Source: Aliiglaciecola sp. CAU 1673 (GTDB taxonomy: Bacteria; Pseudomonadota; Gammaproteobacteria; Enterobacterales; Alteromonadaceae). From it: a stretch of DNA of 64,000 bases. The DNA lies in NCBI RefSeq assembly GCF_029223185.1, contig NZ_JARHUG010000004.1, positions 1 to 64,000 on the forward strand. Reading direction: 5' to 3'. The notes beneath the pieces are model-generated. The model saw only the letters and a program-made list of their open reading frames with translations, was not told where the DNA came from and made no database searches. Both the position numbers and the translations under genes were made by a program. The number at the start of each line of letters is the position of its first letter. Positions within the stretch are counted from its first letter, which is position 1. Shown here one piece after another: positions 52,741 to 61,565 of the stretch.

Positions 52741-53451
52741 TTACAAAGACATACCCAGGCGCTGGGCAACTTCTTCATAAGCTTCAACAACGCCGCCGAG
52801 GCCTTGACGGAAACGGTCTTTGTCCAGCTTCTTGCGGGTCTCTTTATCCCACAGACGGCAGCCATCAGGGGTGATCTCGTCGCCCAAGGTGATTTCACCA
52901 TTGAACAGGCCGAATTCCAATTTGTAATCCACCAGCAACAGTCCAGCTTTGTCAAACAGCGCTTTGAGCACATCGTTCACCTTATAGGTGAGCTCCTTCA
53001 TTCGCGCGATTTGCGCTTCAGTTGCCCAACCAAAGGTTTTAATGTGGGATTCGTTGACCATGGGATCATGCAATGCGTCATTCTTAAGGAAGAACTCAAA
53101 GGTTGGAGGTGTCAGTTCACGTCCTTCTTCGACACCCAGACGACGCACCAAGGAGCCAGCCGCCAGGTTGCGTACCACGCACTCGACCGGGATCATATCC
53201 AGCTTTTTAACCAAGGAGTCATTGTCAGAAAGCAACGCTTCAACCTGAGTGGGGATACCGGCTTCTGCCAATTTGCTCATGATAAAGTGATTAAACTTAT
53301 TGTTAATCATGCCCTTACGATCAAGCTGCTCGATCTTTTGGCCATCAAATGCCGACGTATCATTGCGAAAGTGCAGGATCAAACGTGAGGCATCATCGGT
53401 TGCATAAACGGTTTTTGCCTTACCACGGTAAAGTTCGGCGCGCTTTTCCAT
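52741..53451 (-). CDS. purC: SAICAR synthase
   Basis: A 236-residue ATP-dependent ligase joining CAIR and aspartate in purine synthesis. The N-terminus [18 protein letters not shown], the [16 protein letters not shown] segment and LVDYKLEFG with LGDEITPD are characteristic; E. coli PurC is 237 aa. It is the last gene of dapA-bamC-purC, 24 nt after bamC, the same order as E. coli, and ends at an intrinsic terminator. Cytoplasmic. Confidence 0.97.
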   Translation of the reverse strand: MEKRAELYRGKAKTVYATDDASRLILHFRNDTSAFDGQKIEQLDRKGMINNKFNHFIMSKLAEAGIPTQVEALLSDNDSLVKKLDMIPVECVVRNLAAGSLVRRLGVEEGRELTPPTFEFFLKNDALHDPMVNESHIKTFGWATEAQIARMKELTYKVNDVLKALFDKAGLLLVDYKLEFGLFNGEITLGDEITPDGCRLWDKETRKKLDKDRFRQGLGGVVEAYEEVAQRLGMSL

Positions 53452-53475
53452 TATCAGGTTCTCTTGAGTTTAGGG

Positions 53476-54579
53476 TTAAATATCCAGATCATCATCGGCC
53501 ATGGTCTGGGAAAACGGGTTATAAAGCTGAGTCATCAAATCGGCTGCCAAGGGTTTGCTTTCTTCATCCATGAACGTCACGGCAGTAACGCCTCCCTGAC
53601 GATTTACCTGGAGACGATATTCTTCCTGATCCAGCGGCAAACTATCATCGTTGCCCCACAAGCGGCTCCACCAACTGCTCTGTGGCCCTTCGTACTTGAC
53701 GAATAGTAAACCGTTAGATTTATCCAAATCCTTAACGTTGAAGCCTAGCTTACGCAATACCAGCTGCAGGCGCGTCCAAGTCAAATCATAATCACCGGAC
53801 ACGATAAAGGCTGGATCGCCATTGGCATTGAAGCCCATCTCCATTTCCATACCTTCACGAATCAGTCGCATACGCTTGGCATCGGCCAGTTGCAGTTGCT
53901 GCTGATAGTGGCCAATAACACTATTCAGCACTTCGACTTCGTTACGACGCACAGCTTCTGAATCTAAATCGGCACTGGAAATCACCTTGTCACCGCGGGT
54001 TTCCATATAGTCGCGCAAGGATACATCCAGGGAGGCTGTACGGCCGTGGGGCTTTAGATTGAGTTTGAATTCAAAGCGACGTCCCAGTTCACGCTCAGTT
54101 TTGGTCCAACTGTACCAACTGCCTTCCTCTTCTGTGGCGACCATCCAGTCGGTCAACAGCAAGCCTTGTTGTTTATCAAAGGTGTCAACGCCAATGCCTT
54201 GCTCATCCAGAAAGCTAATCAGGGAATTCCAGATAGCCGTGTCCAGTGGTGTGGAATCGTCCACCTGGTCGAAAAATACAGTGGCAGAACGTTTTCCTTC
54301 TTCCACATGAGAGCCGGTTACCAGGGGCAATACCAAGGCTGGTGACCTGACTTCCAGCTTATCGCCGATTAGCTGGCGCGGTGCCTGCTCACCTAGGGCT
54401 GGAATGGCATAGTCCTTGGTGAAAGCAGGGCTGGACAGATTCTCAGGGATCCTGACATTCACCCGTTGCTGTTCATCCAGATAACGGAAATCGCCATTGG
54501 CAATTCGCCTTTCTTGCTGTGTGGTGCACGCTGACAACACACCCACCAACACCAATACTGACAGAGCATTACGGCTCAT
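53476..54579 (-). CDS. bamC: Outer-membrane assembly lipoprotein BamC
   Basis: A 367-residue lipoprotein of the BAM complex, which inserts beta-barrel proteins into the outer membrane. The lipobox LSAC places the acylated cysteine at C18. The unstructured N-terminal lasso that contacts BamD follows (RYLDEQQRVNVRIPENLSSPAF), then two helix-grip domains (about 95-225 and 240-345). E. coli BamC is 344 aa. It lies 9 nt after dapA and 24 nt before purC, in the usual order, linking envelope assembly with lysine and purine genes in one transcript. Confidence 0.95.
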   Translation of the reverse strand: MSRNALSVLVLVGVLSACTTQQERRIANGDFRYLDEQQRVNVRIPENLSSPAFTKDYAIPALGEQAPRQLIGDKLEVRSPALVLPLVTGSHVEEGKRSATVFFDQVDDSTPLDTAIWNSLISFLDEQGIGVDTFDKQQGLLLTDWMVATEEEGSWYSWTKTERELGRRFEFKLNLKPHGRTASLDVSLRDYMETRGDKVISSADLDSEAVRRNEVEVLNSVIGHYQQQLQLADAKRMRLIREGMEMEMGFNANGDPAFIVSGDYDLTWTRLQLVLRKLGFNVKDLDKSNGLLFVKYEGPQSSWWSRLWGNDDSLPLDQEEYRLQVNRQGGVTAVTFMDEESKPLAADLMTQLYNPFSQTMADDDLDI

Positions 54580-54588
54580 TAAAACTCC

Positions 54589-55470
54589 TTATGACAATAC
54601 GCCGATGTTTTTCATGACTTGTTCGATGGCGTTTTGATGAATTTGTTCCGGTAACACCAAGGGTAAACGAAGTGCCGGGCTTGGCATCAACCCCATTTTA
54701 TAGAGCGCCCACTTAGGCATCACAGGATTGGGTTCGATAAAAAGAGCGTGGTGTAACGCGGCAATAGTAGCGTCCAGAGCCCTCGCCTCTTCTGCCTTGC
54801 CACTGGTGGCCAACTGACAGAGCTTGGCCATGATGGCGGGAACGATATTCGCAGTAACAGAGATCACCCCATGACCGCCCTGCAGCATAAATTCACAGGC
54901 GGTGGGATCATCACCACTGAGCAGGATAAAATCGTCACTCAGTTTGGATTTTAATACCTGCAAACGCTTTAAGTCGCCGGTGGCTTCTTTAAGGCCAATA
55001 ATCTGGGGGTGTTTGGCCAACTCAACAACAGTGTCAGGCAGCAGATCGGTGACGGTACGTCCGGGCACGTTGTACAGAAGGACTGGCAGGTCAGTGGCAT
55101 CGGCAACCGCATTGAAATGCGCCACCAGGCCACGCTGTTGAGGCTTATTGTAATAAGGCACAACACTGAGTACCCCATCAACCCCAACCCCAGCAGAAGC
55201 CTGACTGAGCTCAATAGCTTCCGAGGTAGAGTTGGCACCGGTACCGGCAATCACCGGCACACGTCGGTCGCTGTATTCAACGATCTTGGCTACCACTTTG
55301 ATATGTTCATCGAAAGGAAGGGTTGAGGCCTCTCCGGTGGTCCCCACTGCGACCACTCCGTCAGTGCCTGCATTGATGTGAAATTCGACCAGATTTTTCA
55401 GCGTTTCATAATCAACTTGGCCGTTATCCGCCATCGGCGTGACCAACGCCACCACACTGCCTTTGAACAT
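54589..55470 (-). CDS. dapA: 4-hydroxy-tetrahydrodipicolinate synthase
   Basis: A 293-residue class I aldolase that condenses pyruvate and aspartate semialdehyde, the first step of the diaminopimelate/lysine branch and so needed for peptidoglycan. The Schiff-base lysine is K161 (GLKEATGD) and the catalytic tyrosine is Y133; both match E. coli numbering. GTTGEAST holds the pyruvate site. A GGGGGGCGAG site precedes the ATG. First gene of dapA-bamC-purC; divergent from gcvR. Confidence 0.97.
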   Translation of the reverse strand: MFKGSVVALVTPMADNGQVDYETLKNLVEFHINAGTDGVVAVGTTGEASTLPFDEHIKVVAKIVEYSDRRVPVIAGTGANSTSEAIELSQASAGVGVDGVLSVVPYYNKPQQRGLVAHFNAVADATDLPVLLYNVPGRTVTDLLPDTVVELAKHPQIIGLKEATGDLKRLQVLKSKLSDDFILLSGDDPTACEFMLQGGHGVISVTANIVPAIMAKLCQLATSGKAEEARALDATIAALHHALFIEPNPVMPKWALYKMGLMPSPALRLPLVLPEQIHQNAIEQVMKNIGVLS

Positions 55471-55664
55471 TCTCGCCCCCCAATTTTAAGGGCATAATGG
55501 TAATGACCTCACCTGCCAAACACAAGCGGCGATTCCCCTCCTGGCGAAAATAGTTAAACCTTCCTGAACAACCTATTCAGAGTTTTCAACAAAACCAATC
55601 AACTGTAGAGAATATCGACTGTTATGGTAGACTTCGGCGCCTCCTACAGTATTGCGTAACTCAT

Positions 55665-56192
55665 ATGAAGCAGCAGTTAATCGTCACCATTCTCGGTACT
55701 GACAAAATTGGCATACTCAGCACATTGGCTGCGGCCGTGGGGGCTTGCAACTGCAATATCCTGGACAGCCGCCAAGCTGTCTACGGTCTGGACTTTTCAC
55801 TGACCATGATTTTGGAAGGTACGCAAAGTGCCATTACCAAAGCGGAAATGACCTTGCCCCAGGTCTGTCAGCAAAATGATCTGCTGTCAATGATGAAGCG
55901 TACCAAGCAGCACTGTAAACAAGACCTGCTGTCTCTGGCCGATGTGGAGTTTTCCGGGCTTGACGCTTTGGGCGTACTGCGCGATATCACCGCCTTTTTC
56001 GCCAGCGTTAATGTGACTATTACCGCATTTCGGCTGAATACTTATACTGACAGCGACACTCAATCAGAAATGATTCGCTGCAATATGGTGGTCAGCATGC
56101 CAGATACATCAGATATTGAGCGTGTTTCACCGGCTTTTAGTGAACGCTTAGCCAGTCTTGGCTTACAGGGAACCATCAAACTTAAGCACTGA
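55665..56192 (+). CDS. gcvR: Glycine cleavage system regulator GcvR
   Basis: A 175-residue protein with two ACT domains (about 4-75 and 92-165) and no DNA-binding domain. In E. coli GcvR binds glycine and blocks GcvA-dependent activation of the glycine cleavage operon. The VTILGTDKIGILSTLAAAV opening is an ACT signature. It is divergent from dapA, and bcp follows by 8 nt. This order is the E. coli order. The ribosome site is weak. Confidence 0.92.
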   Translation: MKQQLIVTILGTDKIGILSTLAAAVGACNCNILDSRQAVYGLDFSLTMILEGTQSAITKAEMTLPQVCQQNDLLSMMKRTKQHCKQDLLSLADVEFSGLDALGVLRDITAFFASVNVTITAFRLNTYTDSDTQSEMIRCNMVVSMPDTSDIERVSPAFSERLASLGLQGTIKLKH

Positions 56193-56200
56193 GGAAGCAC

Positions 56201-56662
56201 ATGAACAGAATAAAAGAAGGCCAGAGCGCCCCGGATTTTAGTCTCACAGATGACAAGGGTAATACCGTCAATCTGCAGGACTTGAAAGGTAAAAAGGTAC
56301 TTGTTTATTTTTATCCCAAAGCCATGACCCCTGGCTGCACAGTGCAAGCCCAGGGACTGCGTGATTGTCAGGCAGATCTTTCTGATAAAAACGTCGTTGT
56401 GCTTGGTATCAGCCCGGATCCTGTCTCTCGCCTGACAAAATTCGTTGAGAAAGAAGGTCTGAACTTTAGGCTACTCAGCGATGAAGATCATAAGGTAGCG
56501 GAAGCCTTTGGCGTTTGGGGACCCAAGAAATTTATGGGTAAGGAATACGATGGCATTCACCGCATCAGCTTCTTAATCGATGAGCAAGGCAAGGTAGCCA
56601 AAGTTTTTGATAAGTTCAAAACCAAAGATCATCACCAAGTAGTTCTGGAATCCTTAGCTTAG
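56201..56662 (+). CDS. bcp: Thiol peroxidase Bcp (peroxiredoxin Q), altered resolving cysteine
   Basis: A 153-residue peroxiredoxin that reduces H2O2 and organic peroxides with thioredoxin. The peroxidatic site is YPKAMTPGCTVQ with C46. E. coli Bcp has its resolving cysteine five residues later (C50 there); here that place is Q51. The next cysteine is C56, on what should be the same helix. So it either uses a shifted resolving residue or works as a 1-Cys enzyme. GAGGA overlapping the gcvR stop gives the ribosome site; the genes are co-transcribed. Confidence 0.95.
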   Translation: MNRIKEGQSAPDFSLTDDKGNTVNLQDLKGKKVLVYFYPKAMTPGCTVQAQGLRDCQADLSDKNVVVLGISPDPVSRLTKFVEKEGLNFRLLSDEDHKVAEAFGVWGPKKFMGKEYDGIHRISFLIDEQGKVAKVFDKFKTKDHHQVVLESLA

Positions 56663-56669
56663 AACTCGT

Positions 56670-56701
56670 TGGCGCAGTCGATTGATATCAACCCTGCGCC
56701 A
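56670..56701. terminator. Hairpin at the convergent bcp/perM ends
   Basis: TGGCGCAG (56670-56677) and CTGCGCCA (56694-56701) with an inner TTGATATCAA palindrome. It overlaps the perM stop codon. There is no T-run, so it may be a weak or Rho-assisted end. Confidence 0.35.
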
Positions 56702-57764
56702 CCTCTTGCTTTATTGCTGCTTTTTCTGACCACGCGTTGAATACCGCCTTTACCAGGGTCGCCAGCGGAATGGCAAAAAACACGCCCCAGAATCCCCACA
56801 GACCACCAAAAAACAGCACGGCGATGATGATATAGACGGGGTGAAGACTAACGGCCTCAGAGAACAGTAAAGGCACCAGCAGATTGCCATCAAGCGCCTG
56901 TATAATGCCGTAGGCTATCATCAGATACCAAAACTGAGGCTCCAGCCCCCACTGAAATAGCGCCACCGCGGCGACAGGAAAGGTGACCACCGCGGCACCG
57001 ATATATGGGATAAGCACGGACAACCCTACCAATACCCCCAACAGCAGTGAAAAACGCAGATCCATCATTGCAAATGTCACCGCTGACACTGTACCAACGA
57101 TGAGGATCTCAATGACCTTACCGCGTATGTAATTGACTATCTGCACGTTCATCTCAAGCCCGACTTGCTTTATCAAACGTCTGTCTTTAGGCAAAACTCT
57201 GGACACATTCGTCAGCAACTCGCCTTTATCCTTGAGCATAAAAAACACCATCAGCGGCACCAGAATGAAATAAATCATCAGTGCCACCAGGCTGACCAAG
57301 GAGCTCAGAGAAGCAGAAAGCAGGTTCTGTCCAAGACCCATGACCCGATCATTAACTCCGGCCAAGGCATTTTCAATATCATGCCGGTTCAGCAGACCCG
57401 GATAGCGATCAGGCAAAGAAGACAGCCACATCTGTGCTTCTGCCCAAATCGCCGGTAATTCCCTTAACAGGTTTGTGCCCTGTCGCCATACCACTGGCAA
57501 CAACCCGATACAGGCTAATACGGTTAGCCCGACAAATAGTAAGATCACCAGGCTTGTCGCCCAGGTGCGGCCCATCCCCATGCTATCGAGCTTGGACACT
57601 GGCCATTCGAGCAAATAGGCCACCACCACCGCCACCAGCACAGGAGCCATCATATCGCCCCAGAAAATCAGCAAGGCAAATGAAAACACCAGGATAAGCA
57701 GCAGTGTCACCGCATCGGGGTCAGAAAATTTACGCTTATACCATCCGCTGAATAGCTCTAACAT
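56688..57764 (-). CDS. perM: AI-2E family transporter PerM-like
   Basis: A 358-residue inner-membrane protein with about eight hydrophobic segments in the AI-2E transporter layout: two to three N-terminal helices, a soluble middle part (about 95-145), then further helices with the VLIPYIGAAVVTFPVAAVALFQWG segment. The family includes the E. coli exporter TqsA and the permease-like PerM (353 aa), whose substrate is not settled. The position near bcp and bepA is that of E. coli perM (yfgO). GAGGAAAC precedes the ATG. Autoinducer export is therefore not assumed. Confidence 0.88.
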   Translation of the reverse strand: MLELFSGWYKRKFSDPDAVTLLLILVFSFALLIFWGDMMAPVLVAVVVAYLLEWPVSKLDSMGMGRTWATSLVILLFVGLTVLACIGLLPVVWRQGTNLLRELPAIWAEAQMWLSSLPDRYPGLLNRHDIENALAGVNDRVMGLGQNLLSASLSSLVSLVALMIYFILVPLMVFFMLKDKGELLTNVSRVLPKDRRLIKQVGLEMNVQIVNYIRGKVIEILIVGTVSAVTFAMMDLRFSLLLGVLVGLSVLIPYIGAAVVTFPVAAVALFQWGLEPQFWYLMIAYGIIQALDGNLLVPLLFSEAVSLHPVYIIIAVLFFGGLWGFWGVFFAIPLATLVKAVFNAWSEKAAIKQEVAQG

Positions 57765-57892
57765 GTTTCCTCAAAGTGCAGATATTTAGGTTTTGTGGTG
57801 GTGTGTCTTGAGACTATGGCGCACCAAAATGTGCATTAATAAAGTCTGCGCCATTATCTGCCCTAGCCAGCACCATGATCAAGGGAACTGTT

Positions 57893-57922
57893 CCTGTTAA
57901 TGTGATGTATCACATTAACAGG
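57893..57922. promoter_or_regulatory. Near-perfect 30-bp palindrome
   Basis: CCTGTTAATGTGAT and ATCACATTAACAGG form 14-bp arms separated only by GT. It sits about 130 nt before perM and 72 nt before the unknown gene at 57995. The core TGTGAT-GT-ATCACA resembles CRP/FNR-like half-sites, but the spacing is shorter than for either. Likely a high-affinity operator, since a 2-nt loop cannot form in RNA without losing inner pairs. Regulator unknown. Confidence 0.6.
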
Positions 57923-57994
57923 CGATGACTGGACATACCTTAAAGGGCAAAATGGCAGTATGATGTCTGTATAAGGAACGCAATTCGGCACAGT

Positions 57995-58633
57995 ATGACA
58001 GATTCAGCACTGAAGGATATTATCCGCATCAAGAAGGAACTTAACTGGGGAGAGCTGCCCCCCTTTTTTCATATGGTTTCCAGCACACTCGGTGAACTGG
58101 ACGGCTTGTTCAGCCATGGCTTTGATAATGCTTTTCGGCGCATTATTGACAGACGTAATTGGGAACTCGAGCGACTGCAAGGCGAAGAACTCCCTGACGG
58201 CACCATTAATGTAAAACATCATCCTCGTCTGGCACTGTACCGCCGCGTATCCACGATGGGCTATGAAGTCCGCTGTTTCCCCCTGGCTTTGGATAAAGAG
58301 GTGGATCAGTACGTTAAAGACCATCCACTAATGGAGTTCAAGGTGTGGGATCCCAACGGCATGCGTATATTGCTCAGGGTGCCCAAACTGGTCGAGTTCG
58401 TTCACTATGCCTATACCCAGGGCGACAAAGCGGACCGCGCACTAGTCAAATTTGCCCATTACGTGATAGAAAGGGTGGTATTGGAACTCTCCACCCATGT
58501 TCTTATTGTCAAAGACGATGGTCAGCGCATCAGCGAAATTGCCGGTAATTTCGGCGATGACTTCGCCCACTTGATAGAACAAAAGCTCAAAGCGGAACTA
58601 AAAGCTAACCCGCTGTCTCAAAACAGTCCCTAG
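57995..58633 (+). CDS. Hypothetical protein upstream of bepA
   Basis: A 212-residue soluble protein that I cannot place in a family. It has no signal peptide, membrane segment or obvious catalytic motif. The ATG at 57995 has no ribosome site at normal distance (AAGGAA lies 16 nt away), so the start could be wrong. bepA begins 17 nt after its stop, which suggests co-transcription. E. coli has no such gene between perM and bepA. A 30-bp palindrome upstream hints at tight control. Confidence 0.75.
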   Translation: MTDSALKDIIRIKKELNWGELPPFFHMVSSTLGELDGLFSHGFDNAFRRIIDRRNWELERLQGEELPDGTINVKHHPRLALYRRVSTMGYEVRCFPLALDKEVDQYVKDHPLMEFKVWDPNGMRILLRVPKLVEFVHYAYTQGDKADRALVKFAHYVIERVVLELSTHVLIVKDDGQRISEIAGNFGDDFAHLIEQKLKAELKANPLSQNSP

Positions 58634-58650
58634 ACGGAATAAGTGAATCT

Positions 58651-60096
58651 ATGTATCGCCCCTTGTTGATCTGTTGTCTGCTAAGCCTTCCTTCTGTTGC
58701 ACAAGTTAAAGTGTCAAATGATAAGAACACCTTGCCGGAAATCGGTGTGGTTGCCTCCAATGCCATCAGCATCGACAAGGAACTGCAAATCGGCCAGGCC
58801 CTGATGCGTCAATTGCGCTCCCGTGCCCCGTTGGTAGGCGATCCGCTTTTAGAAGAATATATCCAGGATTTGGGCAATCGCTTGGTTGCTCAGGCCGACA
58901 ACGCTAAGTTTCCATTTAAGTTTTTCCTGATAGCCAATAAAGAAATTAACGCCTTCGCCTTCTTTGGAGGGCATGTTGCCGTGCATACAGGGTTGATTAT
59001 TGAGGCCGACACCGAGAGCGAGTTAGCCTCGGTGATTGGCCACGAAATTGCACACGTTACGCAAAGGCATATAGCGCGTAGCATTGAAGCCCAGCAGAAA
59101 GCATCTCCCCTGCAGTTAGTGTCGGCTTTGGGTGGAATATTGCTGGCCATGTCTAACCCGGAGGCAGGTATAGCCGCTATCAGTGCAGGCTCTGCCGCAG
59201 CACAGCAGGCGGCCATCAATTACACCAGAAGTAATGAAAAAGAAGCGGATCGGGTTGGCATCGATATTCTCTACAGAGCCGGCTATGATCCTGCCGCCTC
59301 GGCCAACTTTTTTGGAAAATTGGCGGCCAAGTACCGTCATCAATCCAAACCACCCGCTTTTTTAATGACTCACCCTTTACCTGAGAGCCGAGTTGCCGAT
59401 GTCAGAGCACGCCAAAGCGACTATCCTGATGTCAATCTTGGCCCTAGTTTGTCTTTTCAGTTGGTAAAAGCCAGGCTACAGGCACGCTATGGTGAAAATC
59501 AGGAACTTAACATCCAACGTTTCCGTGACTGGCTTAAAGAAGCCAGGCATCCGGTAACCGTGCAAGCAGCCAAGTACGGACTCGCCCTGTCGTTGCTGGC
59601 GACCGAAAAATTGGATGAAGCCGAAATGCTGATCTCTGAACTCAGGCAAGAGGCACCTGAAAATCTGTTCTACCTGGATACCTTCACCGATATCGCGATC
59701 GAGAAAAAACAATATCAACAAGCTATCGAGGCGCTTCAGGCTCAGTCAGAGCGTCAGCCAAGAAATCGCGTGCTGGTGCTAAACCTGGCCAATGCTTTGA
59801 TCAAAAACAAACAACATGATGAAGCTGTCCGTCTGCTTAAAGACTATTTGCTGGTCAATCCAGAACACCTGCTGACCTATCAGCTTCTTACCGATGCTTA
59901 CGGTGAGAGTCGAAAAATGATGGAGATGCACCAAACCAAAGCCGAATTATATGCCCTGGTAGCGGCTTATCCCCGAGCCATCGATGAACTTCAAACGGCA
60001 TATAATTACACTGCCCAAAGCACTCTGGAAAAGCAGCGTATCAGAGCCCGCATTGAGCAACTACGCGAAGAAGAAAATCGCTTAAAGAGCTTGTAA
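58651..60096 (+). CDS. bepA: Beta-barrel assembly-enhancing protease BepA
   Basis: A 481-residue periplasmic M48 metalloprotease. A signal peptide (about 1-17) is followed by the protease domain with HEIAH (H131, E132, H135) and E198 (NEKEAD) as zinc ligands, and a TPR region (about 300-481) that contacts the BAM complex. E. coli BepA (487 aa) helps LptD assembly and degrades stalled outer-membrane proteins. With bamC nearby, and prc elsewhere in the window, it belongs to envelope quality control. Its end overlaps the convergent TlpA-like gene by 15 nt. Confidence 0.95.
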   Translation: MYRPLLICCLLSLPSVAQVKVSNDKNTLPEIGVVASNAISIDKELQIGQALMRQLRSRAPLVGDPLLEEYIQDLGNRLVAQADNAKFPFKFFLIANKEINAFAFFGGHVAVHTGLIIEADTESELASVIGHEIAHVTQRHIARSIEAQQKASPLQLVSALGGILLAMSNPEAGIAAISAGSAAAQQAAINYTRSNEKEADRVGIDILYRAGYDPAASANFFGKLAAKYRHQSKPPAFLMTHPLPESRVADVRARQSDYPDVNLGPSLSFQLVKARLQARYGENQELNIQRFRDWLKEARHPVTVQAAKYGLALSLLATEKLDEAEMLISELRQEAPENLFYLDTFTDIAIEKKQYQQAIEALQAQSERQPRNRVLVLNLANALIKNKQHDEAVRLLKDYLLVNPEHLLTYQLLTDAYGESRKMMEMHQTKAELYALVAAYPRAIDELQTAYNYTAQSTLEKQRIRARIEQLREEENRLKSL

Positions 60097-60558
60097 CTGG
60101 GTCAGGATTTGCCACAAACCGTCACTGGTTTGCTCCCCTAAGAGTTGCCTAGCCACTTTGCCATCAGGCCCGATAATAAAAGTGGCAGGTAACCCCTTGG
60201 GCATTGGATTAGGAAGATTGGGTAGCGGCTCTGGAAGCACCAGTTCAAATTCAATATTGTAGCGTGTCGCCAAATCCTGCAGCGCTTCTTTGTTAAGAGG
60301 ATCAAAACTCACCCCAAATAACTTCACCGGTTTGTCACCAATACCCTTTGCAAAAGCATTGAGTTCGGGCAACTCTCGTAAACAGGGAGCACACCATTCG
60401 GCAAAGTAATTGATGACCACGTAGTGATCTTGCAGTTCTGACCAGTGGTATTGCTCTCCCCCGAGGGTGGAAAAGTCTGCTTTATGCCAATCATAACTGA
60501 CCAGGCCGGCGCCTAGTGCCAATAAACCTATGGTCAAGGCGATGAGATTTTGCCGCAA
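60082..60558 (-). CDS. TlpA-like thiol:disulfide oxidoreductase
   Basis: A 158-residue thioredoxin-fold protein with an N-terminal hydrophobic segment (about 4-21), so anchored in the inner membrane facing the periplasm. The active site is WCAPC (C56, C59), followed by RELPELN; GLPATFIIGPDG contains the cis-proline. It would keep periplasmic cysteines reduced, for example in cytochrome maturation; the substrate is not known. The start is TTG at 60558, supported by GGAGG 7 nt upstream. The gene runs against bepA and shares 15 nt of its 3' end with it. Confidence 0.9.
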   Translation of the reverse strand: MRQNLIALTIGLLALGAGLVSYDWHKADFSTLGGEQYHWSELQDHYVVINYFAEWCAPCLRELPELNAFAKGIGDKPVKLFGVSFDPLNKEALQDLATRYNIEFELVLPEPLPNLPNPMPKGLPATFIIGPDGKVARQLLGEQTSDGLWQILTQLQAL

Positions 60559-60624
60559 AGTCTGTCCTCCATCCGGTCCAATCGCTAAAATGCCGTCACT
60601 ACGGACGTTTAATTGGTGAAAAGC

Positions 60625-60972
60625 ATGTCACAAATTCAAATTCTGCATAACCCCAGATGCTCTAAAAGCCGCCAAACACTGGCACTAATCGAAGAAAAAG
60701 GCATCAGCCCGCAAGTCGTGGAATACTTAAAGTCGCCACTGAACAAGGCGCAGTTAGAGGCTCTTAGGGATAACCTTGGCTTGGCCTCATTCAGGGAAAT
60801 GATGCGCACCAAAGAAGATTTATATAAGGAGTTATCCCTTGCCGATGCCGGTGAAGAGCAGTTGCTGGAAGCCCTTGTTCTGCACCCTGTTCTGTTAGAG
60901 CGTCCAGTGGTGATCAATGGCAAGAGAGCACGCATTGGGCGTCCACCTGAACAGGTGCTGGAAATCCTCTGA
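60625..60972 (+). CDS. arsC: ArsC-family reductase (YfgD-like)
   Basis: A 115-residue glutaredoxin-type arsenate reductase family protein with C12-type active site in HNPRCSKSRQ and RPVVINGKRARIGRPPE near the C-terminus. E. coli YfgD, at the same place before hda, belongs here; whether it reduces arsenate or another substrate is not certain. The ATG at 60625 is preferred to a TTG four codons upstream. Its stop overlaps the start of the wrbA-like gene, so the two are coupled. Confidence 0.9.
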   Translation: MSQIQILHNPRCSKSRQTLALIEEKGISPQVVEYLKSPLNKAQLEALRDNLGLASFREMMRTKEDLYKELSLADAGEEQLLEALVLHPVLLERPVVINGKRARIGRPPEQVLEIL

Positions 60973-61565
60973 TGGCCTATGTATTGGTTCTTTATTACAG
61001 CCGCGGCGGCAGCACCCGCAACCTGGCTTATAAGATCGCTCAGGGCATCGAGGAGTCAGGGTTAGAAGCGAGACTTCGCACCGTTGCGCCGGTGAGCGAT
61101 CACATCGGTCAAGCGCAACCTGCCGTGCCCAATGATGGCGACCCTTATGTCAGCGAGGAGGATTTACGCCACTGCTGCGCCCTCGCCTTTGGCAGTCCAA
61201 CCCGCTTTGGCAATATGTGCAGTGCCATGAAATATTTTTGGGACAGCACCAGTAACTTATGGCTACAAGGCGCCCTGACCGGCAAACCTGCTTGCGTATT
61301 TACCTCGACAGGCAGTCTGCACGGCGGACAGGAGTCGACACTATTGAGCATGATGCTGCCATTACTGCACCATGGCATGCTGATTCTGGGCGTCCCTTAC
61401 AGCGTTCCAGAGGTCAACAGTACGCATAGTGGAGGCGGTCCCTATGGTGCTTCCCACGTTGCCGGATTGCAAGATAACCCGGCGCTTGAACATGATGAAC
61501 AACGTATTTGCCTCGCTTTAGGTAGAAGGCTGGCAAACATCGCAAAAAATTTGGAGAAACAATGA
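60972..61565 (+). CDS. wrbA: NAD(P)H:quinone oxidoreductase, WrbA type
   Basis: A 197-residue flavodoxin-fold protein. YYSRGGSTRNLAYKIAQGIE binds the FMN phosphate, and GSPTRFGNM and TSTGSLHGGQESTLLSMMLPLLHHGM are hallmarks of WrbA quinone reductases. It reduces quinones by two electrons, avoiding semiquinone radicals. It overlaps arsC (1 nt) and the DUF2069 gene (4 nt), making a tight three-gene unit upstream of hda. Cytoplasmic. Confidence 0.92.
   Translation: MAYVLVLYYSRGGSTRNLAYKIAQGIEESGLEARLRTVAPVSDHIGQAQPAVPNDGDPYVSEEDLRHCCALAFGSPTRFGNMCSAMKYFWDSTSNLWLQGALTGKPACVFTSTGSLHGGQESTLLSMMLPLLHHGMLILGVPYSVPEVNSTHSGGGPYGASHVAGLQDNPALEHDEQRICLALGRRLANIAKNLEKQ

Noticed and set aside
57901-57914. 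Ordinary CRP site in the palindrome
   Set aside because: The two TGTGA/TCACA halves are 4 nt apart, not 6 as CRP requires, so the match is only partial.
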